Of a DNA stretch of 64,000 nucleotides, positions 26,401 to 34,598 are shown piece by piece. Position 1 is the first letter of the stretch. Each line of letters starts with the position of its first letter. The stretch is from the NCBI GenBank assembly GCA_958295815.1, contig OY282374.1:2252856-2316855 (forward strand). The letters run 5' to 3'. Below the pieces are notes generated by a model that saw only the letters and a list, made by a program, of their open reading frames with translations, ran no database searches and had not been told where the DNA came from. Source of the stretch: Candidatus Poribacteria bacterium. Lineage in GTDB: Bacteria; Poribacteria; WGA-4E; WGA-3G. A program made the translations under genes and the position numbers.

Positions 26401-27571
26401 AACACCATTTCTTTCAATGTTTACATTCCCAACGCTCGAAAGTACCAGTCTCGATTTAGACGTTGAACTTGGAAACTTCTATCGACAGGTTTTCCGAGGT
26501 AAAGGACCTGAAGAAAGAGACGTGTATCTACAGACGATGGACCTCGGCTTCGATGTCCGCAAACAGTCAACGCTTCTTATTACCCCGCTCCGCGAACTCC
26601 AACTGAGTCTCTATCTCAACACAAACGCAATCTACCACGACCGGGACCAAGACCAAAATAGCAACATTCTCCGCGGTGTCTTCAGTATTAATGGAACGGC
26701 TACCAATACACTCTTCCGTATCTTTGATGTTAGTTATATTCCCGGCCTACGGAAACTGCGCCACGAAATGCAATCCTCGCTCCGCTTTGATTATCAGCCA
26801 CCTGTTGATAGGGATGATAACCTCTATCCGTTCGGACCCAGCACCTACTTTTATGAGCGGAAGCGGCTTACTTATAACTTCAATACAAGCCTTGAGATTA
26901 AAACTCGGCGGAGCCAGTCGGCGCACCGTATCTTCTATTTTGACACACGACTCACTTCCGATTTCACCGAATTTGATCCATTATTCGAGCGTCGGTACGA
27001 ACCGATTGAGAGTGATTTTACGATTGTACCGCTTCCGAGTCGATCTCTAAACGCTACGATCCGATTTACACACGATCCAAATCCACATCCGGTTGATGAG
27101 AAACAGTTCAAAATGGTCGGTTTCCGTTCGAATATTCGCTACACACGTCAGTCGTGGAATGTAAGCGTTGGAAGTTCCTTTAGCAAACGCCACACCTCAA
27201 GGCGAGCGGCGCGTTCCATCACTGCTTCCGGTCGTTACCGTTACAGCCAAAACCTCGAATTTAATGTCAGTCTCATCTACTATCCGATTGAAAAACAGTT
27301 TTATTCACAGCGCATCTCTATGACACGGAATCTTCACGATTGGAATCTCCGCATCTCTTGGAACCGGATCGGTATCAAACGTGAGGACTCGCCTTACAAC
27401 AACGTCCGCCAAGATTTCACATTCCAAGTTAGCCTGATACAGGAACCCGCGATTTCGACGGGTATCGGTTATGATGCCACGACTGAAACTTGGGGTATCC
27501 GGACTGTTCCGGCTGGCGTGCCTTACAATGCCTTCGGTGCCGGAAATTCACTCGGCAGATCCTATTTCTAA
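23495..27571 (+). CDS. LptD/OstA-type outer-membrane protein with embedded parvulin domains
   Basis: A 1358-aa outer-membrane protein. A signal or anchor region lies at about 35-65, followed by an acidic Pro/Glu linker. Residues ~130-345 are the OstA/LptD N-terminal part (VQIHGNALVKFEDVVLRADNVWADFDENLMRASGNVHLK; the GGFPLFYFPAI and SYQGAYISIIQPLV segments match LptD). Then, unlike usual LptD, residues ~347-492 are a parvulin domain (EIHIAIPEDA ... RYDGGDMGFLVPG ... LPEGEISPVVQTESAFHIFKADR) and ~499-627 a second degenerate one. An extremely acidic linker fills ~632-749, and ~750-1358 is a beta-barrel ending in Phe. LptD normally inserts lipopolysaccharide into the outer leaflet. GTG start, 8 bases after the SurA-like gene. 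Confidence 0.85.
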   Translation: MKKSQPDLPIYHQHSDAKENCADVPDAATRQRSILANVLSIARIGVGIVAIVYLLFPLQVLVAQETPPQEQAPAQVPTEDLQEPDAQEETPAQPPADGTQESDAAEETEEEEGASERLNPETDVPEEGMVIGDGDNVSMVDNFVQIHGNALVKFEDVVLRADNVWADFDENLMRASGNVHLKVGNEETYSDELVFNLETKKGIARDGFTYSDPWYFGGSEIFKIGEDRNYVRGATLTTCSLKHPHYYFSVSEVIVRMNQELIAKNIVLRIGGFPLFYFPAIRRDLRKGKIAKIIVKVGTSSYQGAYISIIQPLVRKRRYDAALLYDRSARRGQGYGFEGKYRFNDTKYQEIHIAIPEDATPNQRTKLEEKATELQDRLDGEYDRYRLRQLFLEYKITDDDIERAKDRAEEIRTQILEEDADFAQTAQSNSDHSDTRYDGGDMGFLVPGETDKDGTPILDPALEEVIFALPEGEISPVVQTESAFHIFKADRVVDVYGEREVRVRRIDINITASDETEAMLRELADDLLQNAQEGVSFEQLKERAEVLSDYVNTTLSEINEGEGMMLNEMPTSWRFSVRRMENPGDVTERRPVSTPEGLYIFQLIEKEETPTFEALAEQFESEWDAFFEDIMNPAPEEEDDQEGADTEGTEPSDTGETDGPADTGSEAEMVLPPTDTEQGQTPDTAADADEETQDVETTEPENELEGELQDETQDAEASESEDDQEGESEDEDAADSDGETEEEEDTEQGVYRKHGFRGRWEDPSAVGSEAQSLYAGEHSRRPIKTRRSYRLIKVDRKRAYRGELYYYAADRYSYERQNATRIGRSHVMRWKHTQSFFTPWDSREAGRRPISFSGRSELRVLNYKEELKLPGEATLNSFGILTYGTAFSAYSPQDVDPDGNLRFSRETIGDFTGRVEVRHIHDFTDEGTTSLQKLPQLTLNFSRMRVSSFPLFDTLNDKMLDVAEKLKTETPFLSMFTFPTLESTSLDLDVELGNFYRQVFRGKGPEERDVYLQTMDLGFDVRKQSTLLITPLRELQLSLYLNTNAIYHDRDQDQNSNILRGVFSINGTATNTLFRIFDVSYIPGLRKLRHEMQSSLRFDYQPPVDRDDNLYPFGPSTYFYERKRLTYNFNTSLEIKTRRSQSAHRIFYFDTRLTSDFTEFDPLFERRYEPIESDFTIVPLPSRSLNATIRFTHDPNPHPVDEKQFKMVGFRSNIRYTRQSWNVSVGSSFSKRHTSRRAARSITASGRYRYSQNLEFNVSLIYYPIEKQFYSQRISMTRNLHDWNLRISWNRIGIKREDSPYNNVRQDFTFQVSLIQEPAISTGIGYDATTETWGIRTVPAGVPYNAFGAGNSLGRSYF

Positions 27572-27622
27572 TACCTGACGCTATCGGATAAACGTTGTTG
27601 GAAACAGCAGTAGACCGCCATG

Positions 27623-27652
27623 TAGGTTGGGTTGAATGCAAGTGAAACCCAA
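27623..27652. repeat. GTAGGTTGGGTT...AACCCAA hairpin repeat
   Basis: TTGGGTT (27627-27633) and AACCCAA (27646-27652) form a 7-bp stem. The unit TAGGTTGGGTTGA..TGAAACCCAA resembles dispersed repeats known from several phyla. It lies between lptD and the first SDR gene. Confidence 0.5.
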
Positions 27653-27695
27653 AGTGTCGAGGCACGCCAACTCGAGGAACGCATCGTAGAAAATG

Positions 27696-27725
27696 TTGCA
27701 AGGATTTTGAAGGATACGGTATAAT
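27696..27725 (+). promoter_or_regulatory. Sigma70-type promoter of the first SDR gene
   Basis: TTGCAA at 27696-27701 and a perfect TATAAT at 27720-27725 with an 18-base spacer; the start codon is about 120 bases downstream. Confidence 0.65.
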
Positions 27726-27847
27726 ATCAAAGCACAGGGATTTAGAATGAAGCTATGAGAGATGTGAAATGGGTTGGAGATTCGCATCACACCTTCAGAT
27801 GAGAAAATCGGACACCTACGAGTCGTTACAACTTGAGGAAGGGCTTA

Positions 27848-28621
27848 ATGGTACTCCATGAGCGTATCTGCATCATAACGGGCGGGAGTTCAGGCATCGG
27901 GCGAGGGATCGCACTCGAATTCGCTCGCGAAGGTGCCCGGATCGTTATCGCCGATATACAGGAGACTCCTCTCCGTGGCAAATACCATGAAACCGATGTC
28001 ACAACGCCAACTGTTGCGGAGATCGAAAAACTCGGTGCGCAGGGGCTATTTGTCCAAACCGATGTTGCTGACGAAACACAGATCGCACATCTCCTCCAAC
28101 AAACCGTTGAACACTTCGGTGGACTTGATATTCTCGTCAATAATGCTGGTATCCACATCCCTGGTGGTGCACAAGAGATCTCAATCGCTGATTGGGACAA
28201 AGTCGTCGGTGTGAACCTTCGTGGCGTTTTCGTCGCAACGAAACTCGCAATCCCACATCTGAAACAGTCAAAATTCGGACGGATTATCCAGATCGCCTCT
28301 GTCCACGCTTACGGTGGTGGTGCGGGACCAGCCTATGCCCCCGCAAAGTCCGCTGTCGTTAACATGGTACGAGACACCGCATTAGAAATCGGACAATTTG
28401 GCATAACTGTCAACGCTATCTGTCCGGGTTATATTGAAACAGCAATCCAAGATTATCTGACGCCGGAACAGATTGAAGAGGCGTTAGAGAAAACCGCCAT
28501 GCCACGTTTCGGTCTGCCGAAAGACATAGGGCGCGCAGCCGTTTTCTTCGCTTCTGACGATGCCGAATGGGTCACGGGTGCTTCTCTCCTCGTTGATGGC
28601 GGTTTCGCCGCAGGCGTCTAA
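27848..28621 (+). CDS. Short-chain dehydrogenase/reductase 1
   Basis: A 257-aa classical SDR. The Rossmann motif is TGGSSGIGRG at the N-terminus, then NNAG (LVNNAGIHI), the catalytic Ser in IQIASVHAYGG and YxxxK as YAPAK. The tail WVTGASLLVDGGFAAG is the usual FabG-type C-terminus. It would oxidise or reduce a hydroxyl/keto group with NAD(P); the substrate is unknown. I chose ATG 27848, with GAGG and AAGGG upstream. It lies 102 bases before a second SDR gene that is not a close copy, so the pair may act in one pathway. Confidence 0.85.
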   Translation: MVLHERICIITGGSSGIGRGIALEFAREGARIVIADIQETPLRGKYHETDVTTPTVAEIEKLGAQGLFVQTDVADETQIAHLLQQTVEHFGGLDILVNNAGIHIPGGAQEISIADWDKVVGVNLRGVFVATKLAIPHLKQSKFGRIIQIASVHAYGGGAGPAYAPAKSAVVNMVRDTALEIGQFGITVNAICPGYIETAIQDYLTPEQIEEALEKTAMPRFGLPKDIGRAAVFFASDDAEWVTGASLLVDGGFAAGV

Positions 28622-28710
28622 ATAGTAGCAGGCACACTCCGTGAGCTGTCAGCAGATAGCATCATCAATCCCAGCAACTGACCGCTGACCGCTGATAGCC
28701 GACAGCCAAA
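28622..28710. repeat. Degenerate GCTGTCAGC / GCTGATAGCC tract
   Basis: Between the two SDR genes lie a partial GTAGCAGGCACACTCC unit (similar to 59171-59187) and repeated GAGCTGTCAGCAGATAGC, CTGACCGCTGACCGCTGATAGCC units. It is the same class of degenerate tract as 13563-13640 and 60286-60395. Confidence 0.5.
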
Positions 28711-28723
28711 AAAGGAACACGAT

Positions 28724-29524
28724 ATGCAAGAAAATCCATGGGGAACAATCCGTTTTACAGATAAAGTCGCCCTAATTACAGGCGGTGCCTCCGGCATTGG
28801 CAGAGCAACCGCAAACCGTCTTGCAGCCGAAGGCGCACACGTCTTCATTGCTGACATCAACCCCGATATGGCAAATAAGGCAGTCGCTGAAATCCAAGAA
28901 GCAGGTGGAAAGGCTCTCTACATAGAGACAGATCTCGCTGATGATGAAAGCGTCATTGCCGCTGCTAACACAGTCGCCGAGAAGTTTTCCGCGCTTCACA
29001 TCCTTGTCAATAACGCTGCTATCGCGCGCGGTGGTAAAATAGAAGATGGAGGGTGGATCCCAAATTGGCAACCGGAAACCGCAATAGGACTCCGCGGTTG
29101 GGTCGTCATCACGCAGCATCTATTACCGCTCTTAAAACAGGAAGGGGCTGCCATTGTTAATCTCTCATCAGAGGGTGGATACCTCGGCAGACCCGGTGGA
29201 TGGGTCTACGACGCTATTAAATCCGCATTGGTCTCACTGACAAAGACAATGGCTTATGAATTCGTCGAATACGGTATTCGCGTTAACGCCGTTGCCCCTG
29301 GTTGGGTTGTCACGGAGATGCACTTCGGGAGAGCACCCGATCCAGCTGCTCGGAAAAAAGAATTGGAGGAAACAGAAATCAACTCATGTATCATGAAACG
29401 CCGCTGTGCTCCAGAAGAAATAGCATCGTCGATAGCTTTCCTTCTCAGCGACGATGCCTCCTACATCACAGGACAGACGATACATGTAGACGGCGGACGA
29501 TGGGGGATGTCTGTTGGTCGTTAA
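28724..29524 (+). CDS. Short-chain dehydrogenase/reductase 2
   Basis: A 266-aa classical SDR. Cofactor motif TGGASGIGRAT, NNAA in place of NNAG, catalytic Ser in NLSSEGGYLG, YxxxK as YDAIK, and the C-terminal SYITGQTIHVDGGRWG. The AD at the end of strand 2 (VFIADINPD) suggests NAD preference. Its substrate is not predictable. AAAGGAA lies upstream of the ATG. It follows SDR 1 on the same strand. Confidence 0.85.
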   Translation: MQENPWGTIRFTDKVALITGGASGIGRATANRLAAEGAHVFIADINPDMANKAVAEIQEAGGKALYIETDLADDESVIAAANTVAEKFSALHILVNNAAIARGGKIEDGGWIPNWQPETAIGLRGWVVITQHLLPLLKQEGAAIVNLSSEGGYLGRPGGWVYDAIKSALVSLTKTMAYEFVEYGIRVNAVAPGWVVTEMHFGRAPDPAARKKELEETEINSCIMKRRCAPEEIASSIAFLLSDDASYITGQTIHVDGGRWGMSVGR

Positions 29525-29536
29525 TTCTCTCACTAT

Positions 29537-29580
29537 GTCGTCTGAATCGCTGATTACTCAGATTACGCGGATTTATGCGT
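29537..29580. repeat. AATCGCGGATT-type intergenic repeat, copy 1
   Basis: TCGTCTGAATCGCTGATTACTCAGATTACGCGGATT matches in style the tract at 43547-43600 (TCGTCTGAATCGCGGATTTTCACGGATT). The first 13 bases are identical. Such tracts are dispersed, non-coding repeats. Confidence 0.5.
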
Positions 29581-29675
29581 CTTTTGTCCATCAAACGACT
29601 CTATAAGATGTTGGGATTTCTCTGTTCTCTAAGTATTGAACCTTGTTCAGTCCCACATACATTTATATTCTGCTT

Positions 29676-30221
29676 ATGCCAAGCAAAACCCATACAACAG
29701 CTGTAGTGCTCATCCCACCGGAATCCGCACAACCACCCATCCAAGCGATACGCCGAATCCATGACCGAAATTTCCGGCGTTGGATGCCACACATAACACT
29801 CCTCTATCCATTCGCAGAACGTGTCGATTTCGCGGATGTTACCACTTCACTCGCAGAAGCCGCAGAACAGATAGCACCTTTTTCTGTCGATCTTAACCGC
29901 TTTGACGCATTTAAGCACCGAAAATCCTGTACGATGTTCTTAGTCCCTGAACCCGCAGACGAAATCGCACGCTTACACAGTGCGCTGATATCCCATCTCC
30001 CGGACTACGACGACACAGCGCAATTTTCCGGTGGATTCCACCCACATCTCTCCATTGGACAATTTCAGCACCGTTCCCTCCATACCGAACAACAACGACT
30101 TCAAACAGAGTGGCAACCGATACAGTTTGAAATCGAAACTCTTAGTCTTATCTACCGTTCATCTGAAACGAATGATCGTTTCGTCGTTGCAGAGCAATTT
30201 CCGTTTCAGACAAGGAGTTGA
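29676..30221 (+). CDS. 2H phosphoesterase (2'-5' RNA ligase family)
   Basis: A 181-aa cytosolic protein with the two HxT/S motifs of the 2H superfamily: H39-I-T41 in MPHITLLYPF and H124-L-S126 in FHPHLSIGQF. These hydrolyse or form 2',3'-cyclic phosphates or 2'-5' bonds in RNA, or small cyclic nucleotides. A longer frame opens at TTG 29643 but the ATG at 29676 better fits the family start. It lies 2 bases before the substrate-binding protein gene, whose ribosome site AAGGAG is inside its last codons, so the two are coupled. Confidence 0.8.
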   Translation: MPSKTHTTAVVLIPPESAQPPIQAIRRIHDRNFRRWMPHITLLYPFAERVDFADVTTSLAEAAEQIAPFSVDLNRFDAFKHRKSCTMFLVPEPADEIARLHSALISHLPDYDDTAQFSGGFHPHLSIGQFQHRSLHTEQQRLQTEWQPIQFEIETLSLIYRSSETNDRFVVAEQFPFQTRS

Positions 30222-30223
30222 TT

Positions 30224-31396
30224 ATGTCTACAAGAACTTTCCTAATCTTATTTGCAATCTTATTTACGTCCCTTTCAGGATGTGAACGCGTAAAGCAAGT
30301 CGTTACATCCGATACTTCCACTACGGATACCGTCTCCACCATTAATATCGGTGTAATTCAACCATCGGGCTACTACACCAGTTTCGCCCAAGGCGCAGAA
30401 CTCGCACGGACTCAAATTAACAACAGTGGTGGGTTACTCGGAAAGCAGATTGAATTTATCGTTATGGACAATCAGGGAGAGCGTTTGGTGCCAGATGCGG
30501 AGGAAAGTGTCAAAATCGCAAAAACGCTGATTGAGCAAGAGGGAGTTGTCGCAATTTTGGGACCCATCTTTTCATCAAATTCCATGCAAGTTGGTCCAGT
30601 TGCCCAACAACTACAGCGCCCCTTAATTCCGGGTTCAGCTGGCGAGCGCGTAACCGCTACGGGGGATTTTGTTTTTCTTGTCGTGCCGCCAACGCCTGTC
30701 CAAGCCGCTGTAATGGCACAATTTGCATCCAATCCATCCGAACTCGGCGCGATGACTGCAGCGACGTTTCGTGAAGTTGACAGTGTATACTCCGAAAACC
30801 TTGCCCGTGCCTTTGAAGAAAGCTTTCAGGAACTTGGTGGCGAGATTGTTGCCACTGAAGTCTATCAATACGGCGATACAACGTTTGATGCCCAGTTGAG
30901 AAACATAAAAGCCGCAGCCCCGGACGTTCTGTTTCTTGCGACTGTGACTTCAGATGTCCGCTTAGTGTGTGCGCAAGCGAGGGATATGGGAATTGAGGCT
31001 GTCTTTATCGGTGGTGATAGTTGGGATGAACCTGAAAACCTTCTCAGCACTTTAGACGATAATACTTCATTAGAGAGTGCCTATTTTACCTCGAATTTTA
31101 ATCCAAAACTGCCACACGCAGCAAAATTCGTCGAGGCTTATACGGCACTATTCATGACACCTCCAGATGGCATGGCGGCTTCAGGCTATGATGCCATGTC
31201 GCTATTGGGTATAGCAATCGAAAACGCACAGACGTTAGACCCCGCTTCTGTTCGAGATGCAATTTCGAATATCACCGACTACAAAGGTGCGACACTTATC
31301 TCTCGCTACGATGCCAACCGCCACCCTATCAAAAGTGTTGTGATTAACACAATCCGCAATGGACAGATAGAACTCTACAAGGTTGTTGAACCGTAG
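30224..31396 (+). CDS. Branched-chain amino acid type substrate-binding lipoprotein
   Basis: A 390-aa periplasmic binding protein (Peripla_BP_6 type). The signal ends in lipobox SLSGC. The mature part shows INIGVIQPSGYYTSFAQGAELARTQINNSGGLLGKQIEFIVMDNQG, then VVAILGPIFSSNSMQVGPVAQQ and the second lobe with YDAMSLLGIAIENA. This is the LivJ/K or amide-binding class feeding an ABC importer. No permease or ATPase gene is adjacent, so the partner is elsewhere or the protein is a sensor. AAGGAG is 6 bases before the ATG. Confidence 0.85.
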   Translation: MSTRTFLILFAILFTSLSGCERVKQVVTSDTSTTDTVSTINIGVIQPSGYYTSFAQGAELARTQINNSGGLLGKQIEFIVMDNQGERLVPDAEESVKIAKTLIEQEGVVAILGPIFSSNSMQVGPVAQQLQRPLIPGSAGERVTATGDFVFLVVPPTPVQAAVMAQFASNPSELGAMTAATFREVDSVYSENLARAFEESFQELGGEIVATEVYQYGDTTFDAQLRNIKAAAPDVLFLATVTSDVRLVCAQARDMGIEAVFIGGDSWDEPENLLSTLDDNTSLESAYFTSNFNPKLPHAAKFVEAYTALFMTPPDGMAASGYDAMSLLGIAIENAQTLDPASVRDAISNITDYKGATLISRYDANRHPIKSVVINTIRNGQIELYKVVEP

Positions 31397-31474
31397 CGAG
31401 CACTCCTTACAACCGGTGGCGAGGTATCCTGACTTTGCCAGTATACCCATAATTTCCATAACATTGGAACAGCA

Positions 31475-31503
31475 TTGTAAAGACTGGAAGGATGTGATAT
31501 AAT
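31475..31503 (+). promoter_or_regulatory. Strong sigma70-type promoter of the toxin-antitoxin island
   Basis: TTGTAA at 31475-31480 and TGATATAAT (TATAAT 31498-31503) with a 17-base spacer and extended -10. The leader to the BrnT-like ATG is about 100 bases. Confidence 0.7.
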
Positions 31504-31607
31504 ATCATACCTAAAAGCAGAAACAGATAAGCAGATTAATGGGTTGCGGTACAACCCTAATTCAGTATGAGAATATATTAAGATAGGCTCGCTGTTGAAT
31601 AGTCAAC

Positions 31608-31913
31608 ATGGAATTGGAGACAAATTTGAGAATTCATGAGGTTGTATGGCAACTGCAATTCGTTGATAAGTTAGCGAGCAAACATAATGTGAAAACAACT
31701 GAAGTTGAAGAAGTCTTAACCAATCATCCCAATTTTCGTTTTGTCTCCAAAGGAAATCGATCTGGGGAAAATGTTTACTCAGCTATGGGACAAACAGACG
31801 AAGGTCGTTATCTCACTGTTATTTTCATTCTGAAGGCACATCACCGTGCGTTGGTCATCAGTGCCAGAGATATGAGCAGAACGGAGCGAAGAAATTATGG
31901 AAAAAAAAGATAA
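31608..31913 (+). CDS. BrnT-like toxin
   Basis: A 101-aa small basic protein. The C-terminal part RALVISARDMSRTERRNYGKKR is the BrnT signature (ARDM...ERRxY), and the N-terminal EVVWQLQFVDKLASKHNVKTTEVEEVL fits the RelE-fold ribonuclease toxin family. BrnT toxins cleave RNA and are held by an antitoxin encoded just downstream. Here the downstream gene overlaps by 17 bases and starts with an antitoxin-like segment. No clear ribosome site precedes the ATG. Confidence 0.78.
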   Translation: MELETNLRIHEVVWQLQFVDKLASKHNVKTTEVEEVLTNHPNFRFVSKGNRSGENVYSAMGQTDEGRYLTVIFILKAHHRALVISARDMSRTERRNYGKKR

Positions 31914-33276
31914 AAAACCAGATCCAATGCCTCTTCCCGATGCAACACTAGAGGAAATCGGCGAATTTTGGGACACACATAGTCTTGCCGATTATTGGGA
32001 TGAAACCCACGAAGTGGAATTTCAGGTTGACTTGAAATCAGATCAGAATGAGACTCAATCTGATGAAACAAAACCTGATTTACCAGCAACGACCGAAGAT
32101 GTGGGAAATACTGAACTGGGTGTTATTCCCGGGGATACAGTAGAGAATATGTTTGAGAAAGTCACCAATTTTTTATCAGCACTAGACCCTTCTACTTGGT
32201 TAGCACGGAACGCATCTAAGGCTTTTGGCAAATTGTGTTCTGCTCCGCAGAAGTGGTATGATGCGTATTTTGAGGGGAAGGCTACTGAAAGACAGTCGAT
32301 AACAGCAGCAAACGCGAAAATTACTGAGGTAGTTACTAATCAAATTATCCAACAAATTAAGGTTCCACCAGAATATGCCAAAATAGCAGTAATCAAAAAC
32401 ACGGAAAAGATAATTGGAGAACAAATTAACCTTGATAAGACCTGTATAGTTACTGCAAATGAGTTGCAGAAAGCGGTATCTGATGTTTCAGCAGATAAGC
32501 AAATTAATGAACCTAATAGAGATGGAGCTGCAAATTCATCAGATCCGGCATCAAGCGGCCGCGAGGAAAAGACAATCAGCGATGTTTGGCTTAACATTTT
32601 TGAGACAGAGGCGCGTCCACAAAGCACTGAAGAGGGGCAGCTACTTTTTGGTCGTATATTGGCGGGTGAAATTAGAAGACCGGGAGCGTTTTCAATCCGA
32701 GCTTTAAAAACCCTCGGCGAATTGGATCAAAATATCGCATCCTTATTCAAAAAGTTGTGCTCAGTATGTATAGTTCTTGAACATCCGACTGACAAGTACC
32801 TCATTGATGTTAGGGTTCCTTCATTAGGTGGCAACCCTGGATCTAATACCCTAAAAAAATACGGTTTACCTTTTAGTAAACTAAATACATTAAACGAGTA
32901 TGGGCTAATCATTCCGGAATATAATTCCAGAGTTGATTACCACGTGTCTATAGCAGACAAAAATAACCGAGTACTCGCGCCGTTTCAACATCAAGGTAGA
33001 TATTCGGCTTTACTTCCTTTGCCGGAACGTGAAGAAAGTGAAGAGTTTAGGATTTCAGGCGTTGCACTTTCTCATGTTGGACGCGAATTGTTCCACATAG
33101 TCGATCAAGATCCTATGCCAGAATATGCTGAAGATCTCAAGAAATACTTTGCCGACCAGAAACTACAAATGGTTGAGGTGCCGAATGCCGGCCCAATTGT
33201 AGTAAAGTCTATAATCACTGATACAGAGTCAAAAACTAAGTTGGGAAGTCTGGCTAGTGGTAAAATAGGTGTATAA
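31897..33276 (+). CDS. Antitoxin-like N-terminus fused to a DUF2806 protein
   Basis: A 459-aa soluble protein. Residues ~10-48 (LPDATLEEIGEFWDTHSLADYWDETHEVEFQVDLK) match the N-terminal FWDTHxxxDY...VxFxV segment of small antitoxins that pair with BrnT toxins. The DNA-binding half that normally follows is absent. Residues ~225-459 match DUF2806 (SDVWLNIFETEARPQSTEEGQLLFGRILAGEIRRPGAFSIRALKTL), a family of unknown function. Between lies a helical region (QQIKVPPEYAKIAVIKNTEKIIGEQI). Overlap with the toxin gene (17 bases) implies coupled translation. Role inferred: toxin neutraliser with a sensing or effector DUF2806 part. Confidence 0.72.
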   Translation: MEKKDKKPDPMPLPDATLEEIGEFWDTHSLADYWDETHEVEFQVDLKSDQNETQSDETKPDLPATTEDVGNTELGVIPGDTVENMFEKVTNFLSALDPSTWLARNASKAFGKLCSAPQKWYDAYFEGKATERQSITAANAKITEVVTNQIIQQIKVPPEYAKIAVIKNTEKIIGEQINLDKTCIVTANELQKAVSDVSADKQINEPNRDGAANSSDPASSGREEKTISDVWLNIFETEARPQSTEEGQLLFGRILAGEIRRPGAFSIRALKTLGELDQNIASLFKKLCSVCIVLEHPTDKYLIDVRVPSLGGNPGSNTLKKYGLPFSKLNTLNEYGLIIPEYNSRVDYHVSIADKNNRVLAPFQHQGRYSALLPLPEREESEEFRISGVALSHVGRELFHIVDQDPMPEYAEDLKKYFADQKLQMVEVPNAGPIVVKSIITDTESKTKLGSLASGKIGV

Positions 33277-33380
33277 GTCTTAAGTTCTTTGTTGTGCACT
33301 AGTGACGGTTTTTCGTAAAAATCTTGGGTATATTAAAAATTAATAGTAACAATCTAACGATAGTACGAAGGTGAGCAATA

Positions 33381-34598
33381 GTGTCTGGGCAAAAAACGTT
33401 TTTACAGAACATTCATATCAAAAACTTCCTGAGTTTACGAAATGTCACACTTCCACTAAAACCACTAACAGTTCTTGTTGGTCCCAATGCGAGTGGCAAA
33501 TCAAACGTCTTGACTGCCTTGCATCTTCTCAACTGGATGCTCATTGACAAACAGTCCCCGACAGGGGTTATCCAAAGTTTCTTTTGGGCAGGTGAAGCAA
33601 ACCGTGTTGCTTTCCAGTCAGAAACCAATGTGATAGAGACTGTAAGTGAGTATGAGTTGATGCTTAAAGTGGATGAAGTCTTAGCTGAATATGGGATAGC
33701 ATTCAAGCCGGACGCTGATAATCCGTATGTTACTGAGAAATTATCAATTGATGGAATTCCAGTTATATCTATTCAGAATGGGCAAGGCAAAGTTCAGGAT
33801 GAAGATGGTAGGAACCAAACAAAGTACAACTCGAATCGACTTGCTTTGGAATCTGCTGGTAATTATGGAAACAAACCTATTACAAGTGCTTTAACAAATT
33901 TTATTAAGCAGTGGATGTTTTATGAATTTCAACAAGATTCCATACGACTCTATTTTGAGAATTTAGGGATAAGCCCACTGGATAAATTGAATGTTTCACG
34001 CCCATTGCCGGGCCTTAGAAATAGTGGTTCAACATTATCGGCTTTACTTTCGTACTGGTACGAAAGTGATCGAAAACGTTTTTACAATGTTAGCGAATCT
34101 CTTAACTTTTCTACGAATATAAAAATAGACTGCTGTACAATTGATGGAGATAATAGGCTTTGTCTTTTAGAGAGGGACAAAAAACCGATTTCTTTATTAT
34201 GGGCATCTAACGGAACCCTACAACTCATTGCTTATTACACCTTGCTTAATCAGCCTGAATTACCGCCTCTCATCGCTATTGAAGAACCAGAGAGGAGTCT
34301 ACACCCTGCTGCTTTGAAGGATATCGCTGCGGTTCTTGAGCAACTCGCCGAAAGAACACAAGTGATTATCACGACCCATAGTTCTCAACTTCTTGATACC
34401 TTTAATCCTGAGAACTTATCGGATTCGCTTGGTGTTTTGCTCTTACGTAATCGCTCTGGACTTGGCACAGAAGTACTCAATCTTGAGGAGATTCGTGGTA
34501 ATCGTGAAGCACTTGACGGTTGGATTACGGATTTTGGTATGGGCAGTGCCGTTTTCGACAGCGGACTGCTACAAGACTTGATGGAGGAACCTGTATGA
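33381..34598 (+). CDS. AAA family ATPase (AAA_21, OLD-like)
   Basis: A 405-aa ABC-type ATPase of the AAA_21 class. Walker A is GPNASGKSN at 34-42 after the typical start IHIKNFLSLRNVTLPLKPLTVLVG. Walker B is PLIAIEEPERSLHP (~300), followed by VIITTHSSQLLDTFNPENL with the switch histidine. Relatives include OLD-family and other defence ATPases, which usually pair with a nuclease. Its ATGA overlap with the TOPRIM-like gene and the 14-base overlap after that give a three-gene module. GTG start with AAGGTG upstream. Confidence 0.82.
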   Translation: MSGQKTFLQNIHIKNFLSLRNVTLPLKPLTVLVGPNASGKSNVLTALHLLNWMLIDKQSPTGVIQSFFWAGEANRVAFQSETNVIETVSEYELMLKVDEVLAEYGIAFKPDADNPYVTEKLSIDGIPVISIQNGQGKVQDEDGRNQTKYNSNRLALESAGNYGNKPITSALTNFIKQWMFYEFQQDSIRLYFENLGISPLDKLNVSRPLPGLRNSGSTLSALLSYWYESDRKRFYNVSESLNFSTNIKIDCCTIDGDNRLCLLERDKKPISLLWASNGTLQLIAYYTLLNQPELPPLIAIEEPERSLHPAALKDIAAVLEQLAERTQVIITTHSSQLLDTFNPENLSDSLGVLLLRNRSGLGTEVLNLEEIRGNREALDGWITDFGMGSAVFDSGLLQDLMEEPV

